NCBI GenBank assembly: GCA_900548355.1
Contig: URKR01000008.1
Coordinates: 1 to 64,000 of the forward strand
DNA length: 64,000 nucleotides
From: an uncultured Oscillospiraceae bacterium
GTDB lineage: Bacteria > Bacillota > Clostridia > Oscillospirales > Ruminococcaceae
Reading direction: 5' to 3'
Below the pieces are notes generated by a model, which was not told the origin of the DNA, searched no databases, and worked only from the letters and a program-made list of their open reading frames with translations. Positions within the stretch are counted from its first letter, which is position 1, and every line of letters starts with the position of its first letter. A program made the translations under genes and the position numbers. Below are positions 34,725 through 42,321 of the stretch, piece by piece.

Positions 34725-35213
34725 ATGCCCAAAGAAGTTGTGGTCACCCACGAAGGATATAAAAAGCTGGAGCAGGAGCTTGACAATCTGCGCACTGTCA
34801 AACGTAAGGAAGTTGCTGACAAGATCAAGGTGGCCCGCGGCTACGGCGACCTTTCGGAAAACGCGGAGTATGACGCCGCCAAGGAAGAACAGGCGATTGT
34901 GGAAGCCCGCATTGCGGACCTGGAAGCCACCCTCAAAGTTGCCCGTATCATTGACGACAATGATCTCTCGCAGGATACTGTCTCCATCGGTATGCGGGTC
35001 AAGATCCTTGCTGTCGGCGACGACGAGGACGAAGCCGAAGAGTATGATATTACCGGTTCGACCGAAGCCGATATGGATTACAACCGCATCAGCGACGAAA
35101 GCCCGGTTGGCGCCGCGCTGGTCGGCCACAAAGCCGGCGACGAAGTTGCCGTGACCCTGCCCAACGGCAATATTATCGATTACAAGATCCTCGCCGTCAG
35201 CCGCAGCAAGTAA
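34725..35213 (+). CDS. greA: Transcription elongation factor GreA
   Basis: A 162-residue factor that enters the RNA polymerase secondary channel and stimulates cleavage of backtracked RNA. The N-terminal coiled coil carries the acidic tip signature GDLSENAEYDAAKEEQ (about residues 38-53), and the C-terminal FKBP-like domain ends NIIDYKILAVS. The ATG at 34725 has GAAGGGAG upstream. It is followed after 20 nt by lysS, a common Firmicute gene order. Confidence 0.96.
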   Translation: MPKEVVVTHEGYKKLEQELDNLRTVKRKEVADKIKVARGYGDLSENAEYDAAKEEQAIVEARIADLEATLKVARIIDDNDLSQDTVSIGMRVKILAVGDDEDEAEEYDITGSTEADMDYNRISDESPVGAALVGHKAGDEVAVTLPNGNIIDYKILAVSRSK

Positions 35214-35233
35214 CAAAGAAAAGAGGAACTTTC

Positions 35234-36736
35234 ATGCCAAACGAAACCCCCGCCGTCAATGCGGCGACCGAGCAGGCTGTCCGCCGCCGCAAGCTGGCGG
35301 ACCTGCAGGCCGCCGGCCATGATCCTTTCACACTGACCCATTATGAGCGTGACGCCTTTTCGGCAGATCTGCAGGCTGAATATAAGGACCTGCCCGCCGA
35401 AAGTGAGACCGGCCGCACGGTCAGCCTGGCTGGCCGGCTGATGTCCAAGCGGGTGATGGGCAAGGCCAGCTTCGCCCACCTGCGCGATGCCAAAGGCGAT
35501 ATCCAGATCTTCGCCAAGCGGGATGTGCTTGGTGAGGAGGCATACGCCGCCTTCAAAAAGCTCGACGTCGGCGATATCATCGGCTGCAAGGGCGAGGTGT
35601 TCCGCACCCGCATGGGCGAGCTGAGCGTCCGGGTGACCGAGATTACGCTGCTCTCCAAGAGCCTGCTGCCGCTGCCCGAAAAGTTCCACGGCCTGACCGA
35701 CCGCGAGGCGCGCTACCGCCAGCGGTATGTTGACCTCATCGTCAACCCCGAGGTCAAGCGCACCTTTGTGCTGCGCAGCCGGTTTATCCAGTACCTGCGC
35801 AGCTTCCTTGACAACCGCGGCTTTATGGAAGTTGAGACCCCGGTGCTCAACACGATCTCGGGTGGCGCGACGGCCCGGCCCTTCATCACCCACCACAACA
35901 CCCTCGACATCGATATGTATATGCGGATCGCGACCGAGCTGCCGCTTAAGCGGCTGGTCGTCGGCGGATTTGACCGAGTGTATGAGGTCGGTCGCATCTT
36001 CCGCAACGAGGGCATGGACCCCAAGCACAACCCCGAGTTCACCACGGTTGAGCTGTACCAGGCCTACGCCGATTTCAACGATATGATGGACCTGTTCGAG
36101 GCGCTGCTCTCAGGCGCGGCGCAGGAGCTGCTGGGCACCTACCAGATCGAATGGCAGGGCGAGCAGATCGACCTGACCCCCGGCTGGCCCCGGCTGCCGA
36201 TGCACGAGGCCGTCAAGAAGTACACTGGCCTTGACTTTATGGCGATCTCCTCGGACGAGGAGGCCGTCGCGGCCGCCCGCTCGATCGGCGTGGAGCTGCC
36301 CGAGACCGCTGACCCGACCTGGGGCAACGCGCTGTACGAGGTGTTTGACCAGAAGGTGGAGGAAAAGCTGATCCAGCCGACCTTCATCACGATGCACCCG
36401 GTCGATGTCTCGCCGCTGGCCAAGCGCAGCCCGGCCGACCCGCGGCTGACCGAGCGGTTTGAGCTGTTCATCTGCCACAGCGAGATGGGCAACGCGTTCT
36501 CGGAGCTCAACGATCCGATTGACCAGCGAGCCCGGTTCCAGAAGGAGGTCGAAGCCCGCGCGAAGGGCGACGACGAAGCCGGCATGATGGACGAGGATTT
36601 CCTGACCGCGCTCGAGTATGGCCTGCCGCCAACAGGCGGGCTTGGCATCGGCATCGACCGCTGTGTGATGATGCTGACCAACTCCGATTCCATCCGCGAC
36701 GTCATCTTGTTCCCGACTATGAAGCCTTTGGACTGA
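35234..36736 (+). CDS. lysS: Lysyl-tRNA synthetase, class II
   Basis: A 500-residue class II synthetase. The N-terminal OB-fold anticodon-binding domain (about residues 50-160) includes KRVMGKASFAHLRDAKGDIQ. Motif 2 is VYEVGRIFRNEGMD and motif 3 is GLGIGIDRCVMM near the C terminus. It is co-transcribed with greA; AGAGGAAC precedes the ATG. It ends at a clear terminator. Confidence 0.96.
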   Translation: MPNETPAVNAATEQAVRRRKLADLQAAGHDPFTLTHYERDAFSADLQAEYKDLPAESETGRTVSLAGRLMSKRVMGKASFAHLRDAKGDIQIFAKRDVLGEEAYAAFKKLDVGDIIGCKGEVFRTRMGELSVRVTEITLLSKSLLPLPEKFHGLTDREARYRQRYVDLIVNPEVKRTFVLRSRFIQYLRSFLDNRGFMEVETPVLNTISGGATARPFITHHNTLDIDMYMRIATELPLKRLVVGGFDRVYEVGRIFRNEGMDPKHNPEFTTVELYQAYADFNDMMDLFEALLSGAAQELLGTYQIEWQGEQIDLTPGWPRLPMHEAVKKYTGLDFMAISSDEEAVAAARSIGVELPETADPTWGNALYEVFDQKVEEKLIQPTFITMHPVDVSPLAKRSPADPRLTERFELFICHSEMGNAFSELNDPIDQRARFQKEVEARAKGDDEAGMMDEDFLTALEYGLPPTGGLGIGIDRCVMMLTNSDSIRDVILFPTMKPLD

Positions 36737-36838
36737 CGGACAGCCCGCAAACCCGCATGAAACCTGGGTTTGTGAGAAATCAGGTTTACTGCAGTTACAA
36801 CAATTTTACTACAAATGAAAATCCTTGGATGAAAAGAC

Positions 36839-36870
36839 ACGGGACCGCCGGTACGCTGGCGGTCCCGTTC
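36839..36870 (+). terminator. Terminator after lysS
   Basis: An 11-bp perfect stem (36839-36849 with 36858-36868) about 100 nt after the lysS stop, with TTCTGCTAT following. It lies just upstream of the VbhA-like gene. Confidence 0.7.
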
Positions 36871-36898
36871 TGCTATCACGATATGGAGTGAAACAAAA

Positions 36899-37102
36899 AT
36901 GAAAGAGGATTCCCATAAAAGGCTTGCGGCCCTCAAAACCGCAGATGCGATCAACGCGATCAAGGGTGTACCAATTTCTGCGGATGCAAAGCTCCTGTCA
37001 GAGAAGTGGGTCCGAGGGGAATTGACCGGAGAGCAGATGAAGCAGGCGTTGCTGGACCTCCATCGGAAGATCGCGGCAGAGGAGAATCGGAGCGATTATT
37101 GA
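36899..37102 (+). CDS. VbhA-like small protein, putative Fic partner
   Basis: A 67-residue protein resembling the antitoxin VbhA family that partners Fic proteins: helices with NAIKG, then VPISADAKLLSEKWVRGELTGEQMKQALL, similar to the family's GEI/GEL..EE tail. In VbhA-type antitoxins an inhibitory (S/T)xxxE(G/N) helix blocks ATP in the Fic active site. Here the aligned segment is INAIKG, so the inhibitory Glu position is Lys and the Ser/Thr is Ile. A fic gene starts 188 nt downstream on the same strand. Lower GC than its surroundings suggests transfer. Confidence 0.6.
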   Translation: MKEDSHKRLAALKTADAINAIKGVPISADAKLLSEKWVRGELTGEQMKQALLDLHRKIAAEENRSDY

Positions 37103-37166
37103 GTTAAAAAGGCTGTGGGGCATGAAAAGCGTTACAGCAGCAGACCTATGGGGGAAACAGGATTGA

Positions 37167-37249
37167 TTTCCCTTACAGACGTATAGTATCCCTTAAAACT
37201 GATATACTGATAAGGGAAAGTTTTCTCCCAGAGTTGAACTTTCCCTTAT
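37167..37249. promoter_or_regulatory. Cluster of four TAAGGGAAA-type repeats upstream of fic
   Basis: TTTCCCTTA at 37167-37175 and TATCCCTTA at 37187-37195 are direct copies 20 bp apart. ATAAGGGAAAGTT (37210-37222) and AACTTTCCCTTAT (37237-37249) form a perfect 13-bp inverted repeat with a 14-nt spacer. The array covers the fic promoter zone (TATACT at 37203-37208) and suggests autoregulation, perhaps by the winged helix at the Fic C terminus. Confidence 0.7.
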
Positions 37250-37290
37250 TCTATGGTAAAATTTAAGGAAATGAAGAGGGGGATAAGGGT

Positions 37291-38337
37291 ATGCGTGCAT
37301 TCAACTACTCCGCGATCCGGGAACAGAAGTGGGACTCGGAGATCTTGGGCCTGGTTGCGGCGATCTATAAAGAAGCCGGAAAGCAGGAACTGTACCTGAA
37401 ACAGCGGCCAGAGGAATTGGAGAAACTGGTAGAGATCGCAAAGGTGCAGAGCACCGAGGCATCCAATGCCATTGAGGGCATCGTGACCACAAACACCCGT
37501 ATCCGACAACTTGTGGAGGAGAAAACAACGCCGAGGAACCGGGACGAGCAGGAGATTGCAGGTTATCGAGACGTGCTGAACCTCATTCACGAGAACTTCG
37601 ACGCCATCCCCATCACCCAGAACTACATCCTGCAGTTCCACAAGATCCTCTACAGCCACATGAACAATCCCATGGCGGGCAGGACCAAAAGCGTGCAGAA
37701 CTACATCAGCGCCACCTATCCCGACGGCCATGTGGAGACCTTGTTCACGCCCCTGGCCCCCTATGAAACGCCGGAGGCCCTGGACAGGATCTGCGAGGAA
37801 TACAACCGGGTCATTGGGAACATGGAAGTGGAGCCGCTGATCGTCATTCCCGTGTTTATCCACGACTTTCTCTGTATCCACCCCTTCAACGACGGAAACG
37901 GCAGAATGAGCCGTTTGCTGACGACGCTGCTGCTCTACCGCAGCGGGTTCTATGTGGGCAAATATATCTCACTGGAGGCCAAGATCGCCAAAAATAAGGA
38001 CCTCTATTATGGTGTCTTGCGCCAGGCGCAGATTGGGTGGCACGAAGGCACCGAAGATGTGGTTCCGTTCATCAAGTATCTGCTGGGGACTATTCTTTCC
38101 GCCTACAAGGATTTCGAAGATCGTTTTGCTCTGGTGGAGACCAAGCTCCCTGCCCTGGAGACTGTGCGCCGGGCGACCATGGAGAAAATCGGCCGGTTTA
38201 CGAAGCAGGACATCCGGGAACTCTGCCCTTCGCTCAGTATCAGCTCCATCGAAGGGGCACTGCGGAAATTGGTGGCATCCGGTGAACTGAAACGGGAGGG
38301 CTCTGGAAAGAACACTTGCTATTACAGATTAAAATGA
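37291..38337 (+). CDS. Fic family AMP-transferase with C-terminal winged helix
   Basis: A 348-residue protein. The N-terminal part contains the self-inhibitory motif SNAIEG (S-x3-E-G, about residue 55), the core has the catalytic HPFNDGNGRMSR (about residues 193-204), and the C-terminal 60 residues look like a winged helix (FTKQDIRELCPSLSISSIEG). Fic enzymes transfer AMP from ATP to hydroxyls of target proteins; this is the class with an internal inhibitory helix. It follows a VbhA-like gene and a dense repeat array. GC is lower than in neighbours, suggesting transfer. The target is unknown. Confidence 0.9.
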   Translation: MRAFNYSAIREQKWDSEILGLVAAIYKEAGKQELYLKQRPEELEKLVEIAKVQSTEASNAIEGIVTTNTRIRQLVEEKTTPRNRDEQEIAGYRDVLNLIHENFDAIPITQNYILQFHKILYSHMNNPMAGRTKSVQNYISATYPDGHVETLFTPLAPYETPEALDRICEEYNRVIGNMEVEPLIVIPVFIHDFLCIHPFNDGNGRMSRLLTTLLLYRSGFYVGKYISLEAKIAKNKDLYYGVLRQAQIGWHEGTEDVVPFIKYLLGTILSAYKDFEDRFALVETKLPALETVRRATMEKIGRFTKQDIRELCPSLSISSIEGALRKLVASGELKREGSGKNTCYYRLK

Positions 38338-38550
38338 TTCCCCTCATCAGTCGTGCACTGCTATCCTGGAGACAGCTGTGCGATGTACCTGGCACATGTC
38401 TGTTCATTCAAAGCGGAGCTGATGCTGTCCGTGCCCTTCTTGCAGATTTTTGAAAGCTTTGTGATGAGAGCAACTCCAGTCCTTTGACAAAGACAACAGC
38501 TCTATACAGTTATTCTCAAAATGTATTGTGGAAAAAATTTGCCGGGCTTC

Positions 38551-38579
38551 TTTATTTGTCCATAATTTGCCGGTATAAT
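38551..38579 (+). promoter_or_regulatory. Promoter of the first two-component operon
   Basis: TTTATT (38551-38556), 17 nt, TATAAT (38574-38579), 39 nt upstream of the response-regulator ATG. The 280-nt gap after fic otherwise holds no feature I can support. Confidence 0.5.
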
Positions 38580-38617
38580 AGAACCAAGCCATTTTATGAT
38601 TGGGAAGGATGAAGGTT

Positions 38618-39307
38618 ATGGCAAATGAAAAGATCCTTGTGGTCGATGACGATAAGAACATCTGTGAGCTGCTGCGCCTCTATCTTGAAAAGGAAGGGTT
38701 CGCTGTCACAATGGCCTATGACGGCAACGCCGCTTTGCAGGAATTTGAAAAGCTACACCCCGACCTTGTTCTGCTTGACGTGATGATGCCGGGCATGGAT
38801 GGCTGGGAGGTTTGCCGCCGTATTCGCCAGGACAGCAAAACCCCGATCATCATGCTGACAGCGAAGGGCGAAACCTATGACAAGGTGCTTGGCCTGGAAC
38901 TTGGCGCGGACGATTACATTGTCAAGCCGTTTGAAACCAAGGAGGTCACCGCCCGGATCAAGGCGGTGCTGCGCCGCAGCAAAGCTTCGGAGGAAGAGGA
39001 CAAGGGCGTGTATGACTTTGACAACCTCCACCTTGATATGAACCGCTATGAGCTTAAAGTGAAGGGTAAGGTGGTGGACGCACCGCCCAAGGAACTGGAA
39101 CTGCTGGCCTGCCTGGCCGCCCACCCGAACCGGGTCTACACCCGCGACCAGCTGCTGGATGAAGTGTGGGGGTTTGAGTATTACGGCGATTCGCGCACCA
39201 TCGACGTACATGTCAAACGTCTGCGTGAAAAGCTGCAGGGGGCTTCGGAGCAGTGGAACCTCAAGACGGTCTGGGGCGTCGGCTACAAGTTTGAGGTGAA
39301 GGAATAA
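38618..39307 (+). CDS. OmpR/PhoB-type response regulator
   Basis: A 229-residue regulator: a receiver domain (about 1-120) with the acidic pocket VVDDD, phospho-acceptor Asp in LLDVMMPGMDGW and the Lys in YIVKPF, followed by a winged-helix DNA-binding domain (about 130-228) with YTRDQLLDEVWG and VKRLREKL. It works with the sensor kinase encoded directly downstream (stop and start overlap by 1 nt). The ATG at 38618 has GAAGG upstream; an in-frame TTG at 38600 is less likely. Confidence 0.95.
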   Translation: MANEKILVVDDDKNICELLRLYLEKEGFAVTMAYDGNAALQEFEKLHPDLVLLDVMMPGMDGWEVCRRIRQDSKTPIIMLTAKGETYDKVLGLELGADDYIVKPFETKEVTARIKAVLRRSKASEEEDKGVYDFDNLHLDMNRYELKVKGKVVDAPPKELELLACLAAHPNRVYTRDQLLDEVWGFEYYGDSRTIDVHVKRLREKLQGASEQWNLKTVWGVGYKFEVKE

Positions 39308-40743
39308 TGCGCCGCCACAGCATCAGCCGGGAGTTCTTTTCCAGCACCGCGCTTGTGCTGCTGTTAAGCCTGACCCTGATGGTCGGGGTGCAATGCGCGA
39401 TGTCGGTCGGCTATTTCACCAGCGAGCGCCGCGCCGCCCTGACCAGCGTGCTTGATGCCGCTACCGCCCTGAGCGAACAGTTTACCGACTATGGCAGCGA
39501 CGTGACCCGCCCGATCGCCGACGAAGCGGTGCGTGAGCGGGTGGAGGCCGGGTTCGAACTCTTCCATACCTCCTCGGCCGTGACCATCTTTATTGCCGAC
39601 GGCGAAGGCGACCAGCTGCTTAAAACCGATTCCGACCAGCTCAACGATGCGCCGGTTCCGGCCGAAGTGCTTGACAGCATGACGGATGGCAAAGACTACT
39701 TCGCCCAGACGGACCTCGGCGGCATGCTGGCTTCCAAACACTATGTGGCGGGGCGGCGCATCCAAACAGGCCAGGATGAAGCGTACCTTTTTGTCTGCGC
39801 TTCAACCCAAAGCCTGTACCGGTACCTGGAGGACAGCCTTGGTATCTTCCTGTTTTCGGCTGCGGCAATCCTGCTGTTTGCCACACTGATTTCGATCTTG
39901 CTCGCACGCAAGATCAGTGCCCCGATCGAGCAGATCAGCGCGGCGGCGCGGCAGCTTGGCAGCGGGGACTTTACCGCCCGCGCGCCGGTTGACGGCTGTG
40001 AGGAACTCGCTGATTTTGCGACGACCTTCAACAACATGGCCACCCGGCTGCAGACGATCGACAACGCCCGCGGCCAGTTCATGGGCAACATTGCGCACGA
40101 GCTGCGCACCCCGATGACCACCATCAAGGGGTTCATCGACGGGATGCTCGACGGCACCATCCCCGAAAGCGAGTACAAGCGGTATCTCGGCATTGTCTCG
40201 CAGGAGACCGGGCGTCTGGCCCGGCTTGTGCAGAATATGCTCGATATCACCAAGCTTGAATCGGGCGAATACAAGGTCCAGGCCCGCAGCTACAATGTGT
40301 GGGAAACCCTCACCGATGTCGTGCTCAGCGACGAGCAGCGGATTGAGAACGCCAAGATCGACATTGAGGGCCTCGAACCCGGGCAGGAGATCGTCTTTGC
40401 CGACCCTGACCTTGTCCACCAGGTGGTCTATAATATTGTGGACAACGCGATCAAGTTCACCCCGGCCAATGGAGTCATCCGGTTCAAGGTGCAGCGCGCC
40501 GGCGATATGGTGACGATCTCGATCGAAAATACCGGCGAGGGCATCGCACCCGAAGCGCTGCCCTTTGTGTTCGAGCGGTTTTATAAGGAAGACCGTTCCC
40601 GCGGGCTGAACACCCGGGGCAGCGGGCTTGGCCTGCACATCTGCAAGGTACTCATCAACCTCTCCGGCGGCCAGATTAAGGCGGAAAGCGAGCAAGGAAA
40701 ATGGTGCCGCTTCACCTTTACGCTGCCGGCAGGGCGGGCGTGA
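39307..40743 (+). CDS. Sensor histidine kinase
   Basis: A 478-residue membrane kinase: a first transmembrane helix (about 12-35), an extracytoplasmic sensor domain (about 36-175), a second helix (about 176-198), HAMP (199-250), the phospho-accepting His in NIAHELRTPMTTIKGF, and an ATPase domain with the N box (NIVDNAIKFTP), FERFYKEDRSR and GSGLGLHI. It phosphorylates the upstream OmpR-type regulator. Its start overlaps the regulator stop (TAATG). The signal is not evident. Confidence 0.95.
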   Translation: MRRHSISREFFSSTALVLLLSLTLMVGVQCAMSVGYFTSERRAALTSVLDAATALSEQFTDYGSDVTRPIADEAVRERVEAGFELFHTSSAVTIFIADGEGDQLLKTDSDQLNDAPVPAEVLDSMTDGKDYFAQTDLGGMLASKHYVAGRRIQTGQDEAYLFVCASTQSLYRYLEDSLGIFLFSAAAILLFATLISILLARKISAPIEQISAAARQLGSGDFTARAPVDGCEELADFATTFNNMATRLQTIDNARGQFMGNIAHELRTPMTTIKGFIDGMLDGTIPESEYKRYLGIVSQETGRLARLVQNMLDITKLESGEYKVQARSYNVWETLTDVVLSDEQRIENAKIDIEGLEPGQEIVFADPDLVHQVVYNIVDNAIKFTPANGVIRFKVQRAGDMVTISIENTGEGIAPEALPFVFERFYKEDRSRGLNTRGSGLGLHICKVLINLSGGQIKAESEQGKWCRFTFTLPAGRA

Positions 40744-40774
40744 TGGTGCGCGGGTGCGCGAATAAGAAGGCAAG

Positions 40775-40822
40775 AAAAATGAATTGTGGTGGATCAGCGG
40801 CCGTCGCCCGCCACATTTTTTC
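40775..40822 (+). terminator. Terminator after the histidine kinase
   Basis: TGTGGTGG (40785-40792) pairs with CCGCCACA (40808-40815), followed by TTTTTTCATTTC. Runs of CATTCTT-like 7-mers follow to 40845. Confidence 0.65.
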
Positions 40823-40868
40823 ATTTCTCATTCTTCATTCTTACTTTTTAAGTCGCCGGCTCTGCCTC

Positions 40869-40903
40869 TTGACACAAGTGTGTACTACTGCTATAATACA
40901 CAC
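40869..40903 (+). promoter_or_regulatory. Promoter and operator of the GntR-ABC operon
   Basis: TTGACA (40869-40874), 17 nt, TATAAT (40892-40897). GTGTGTA (40878-40884) and TACACAC (40897-40903) form a perfect 7-bp inverted repeat covering the spacer and -10, a typical repressor site for a YtrA-type regulator. Confidence 0.8.
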
Positions 40904-40929
40904 AAAGCCGATGCAAAGGAGGACTTGCG

Positions 40930-41307
40930 ATGGTCAGTTTCCGGGGGCTGCGGTTTGACGATCGGTCGCCGGTGTACCAGCAGGTGGCCGAGTACCTCAA
41001 GCGGCAGATCCTGCTTGGTCTGGTGGAAGACGGCGAGCCGATGCCCAGCCGGCGTGAGCTCGCGGCGCAAACCGGCATCAACCCCAACACCGCCCAGAAA
41101 GCCTACCGTTTGATGACCGAGGAGGGTTTGCTGCACACCGAAGGCAACGCCGGCAGCACCGTCTGCCTGACACCGGAACGCCGCGCTGCGATTGAGGAAG
41201 AACTTACCCGCGGCCTGGTGGTTCGGTTTGTGGAAGATGCAAAAGCCAACCGCCTGTCCTACCGCAAGGTTATTGCCCTGATTAGCGAACTTTGGGGGGA
41301 AGAATAG
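40930..41307 (+). CDS. GntR family regulator, YtrA subfamily
   Basis: A 125-residue short GntR protein: the winged helix SPVYQQVAEYLKRQILLG, PSRRELAAQTGINPNTAQKA, YRLMTEEGLL, with only a short C-terminal tail of about 50 residues for dimerisation, typical of YtrA regulators that sit first in ABC transporter operons. A palindrome overlaps its promoter, so autorepression is likely. AAAGGAGG lies 7 nt before the ATG. It probably controls the whole 40.9-47.3 kb cluster. Confidence 0.92.
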   Translation: MVSFRGLRFDDRSPVYQQVAEYLKRQILLGLVEDGEPMPSRRELAAQTGINPNTAQKAYRLMTEEGLLHTEGNAGSTVCLTPERRAAIEEELTRGLVVRFVEDAKANRLSYRKVIALISELWGEE

Positions 41308-41452
41308 CTGCGCGGCCTTTTGACAGGTTGTTGCGTACCAATGGCGTAGTACAATGGCGCGGTGGCTTTTGTCCGCAAAAAGACAAATGACCTGGCCTTT
41401 GATACAGGCGCCGCAATATTGAATGTGAAGATCCGGGAAAGAGGTGTCCCTC

Positions 41453-42256
41453 ATGGTAAAAAGCAGTCGATTTAGGTTCTTTTCCCTCGCCGCCTGGAAC
41501 TGGCGGCTCTACCGGCGCGGCGCCGCCGTGCTGCTGGGCGCGGCTACATTGCTGGAAGCCGGGCTGCTGTTTGGCTGCGCGGGCAACCTGAATTTTGCGG
41601 CCACCAGCTATGACGCGCTGCTCAGCACAAGCGGGGCGGGGGTCGTGTTTGCCATTGTGCTGGGGGCTACGCTGGCGGTTGCGCAGGCGCCGCTTTTGGC
41701 GGCGTCGTCCGGCAAAACTCGTGCTGCTTACACAATACTGACTTTTCGGCTGCCGCGCTGGCAGATTTTGGCCGGCCAGACTTTGGCTACGGCTTTTGGG
41801 ATGCTGCTGGCGCTGGCCTGGCAAGCGGCGGTCTGGTTCGGACTGTTCTGGCCGGTTGCGGCCGTGCAGGATGCGGTTGCCGGGCGGTACTTCGGTTTTA
41901 CGGTTCCGGCCGCCGGGCGGTTGTGGTGGGCGTTTGCCACCAGCCCATGGTTTGCGCTGGTGCTGCCCCGCACGCCGGAAGGGTGCGGGCTGTGGGCAGG
42001 GTGCCTCGCGGCAGTCTCCCTGCTGGCGGCGGCCGTGGGGGTGCACCGGGGGTGGCGACGGCTGCTTGCCTTCTGTATGGCAGCTGTTGGCAGCGGCTGC
42101 TGTGTGCTGGTGGCCGGGGTGCAGTTCGGCAGCGAAGGATTCGGGCCTTTGTTCTGGGTGCGTGCCGGCGCGCCGCTCACGGTGCTGGCTGTGCTGGCCG
42201 TGCTTGCTGTGCCGGGCGCGCTTCTGGCGCTGCACCGGGCGGAGATGGCAAAGTAA
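41453..42256 (+). CDS. ABC-2-like permease, module copy 1
   Basis: A 267-residue membrane protein with six or seven hydrophobic segments and no signal peptide. FSLAAWNWRLYRRG at the N terminus resembles the cytosolic lead-in of YtrC/D-type permeases. It is homologous to the frameshifted permease at 43979-44787: shared LPRWQILAGQTL versus LPGARWKLPAGQTL, and PVAAV after the third helix. Each permease is followed by a surface protein. A TTGTTG-N16-TACAAT promoter may lie at 41328-41355. The ATG at 41453 has AAAGAGG upstream. Confidence 0.7.
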   Translation: MVKSSRFRFFSLAAWNWRLYRRGAAVLLGAATLLEAGLLFGCAGNLNFAATSYDALLSTSGAGVVFAIVLGATLAVAQAPLLAASSGKTRAAYTILTFRLPRWQILAGQTLATAFGMLLALAWQAAVWFGLFWPVAAVQDAVAGRYFGFTVPAAGRLWWAFATSPWFALVLPRTPEGCGLWAGCLAAVSLLAAAVGVHRGWRRLLAFCMAAVGSGCCVLVAGVQFGSEGFGPLFWVRAGAPLTVLAVLAVLAVPGALLALHRAEMAK

Positions 42257-42321
42257 GAAAAGCCGCCCCGAGCGCTGTGTTTATCCCTGCACAAAGGACT
42301 CATACACCACAGGAGGTTTCC

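Noticed and set aside
41923..42321. N-terminal extension of exoprotein 1 overlapping permease 1
   Set aside because: The open frame runs upstream by chance; AGGAGG right before the ATG at 42322 and the signal anchor just after it define the start.
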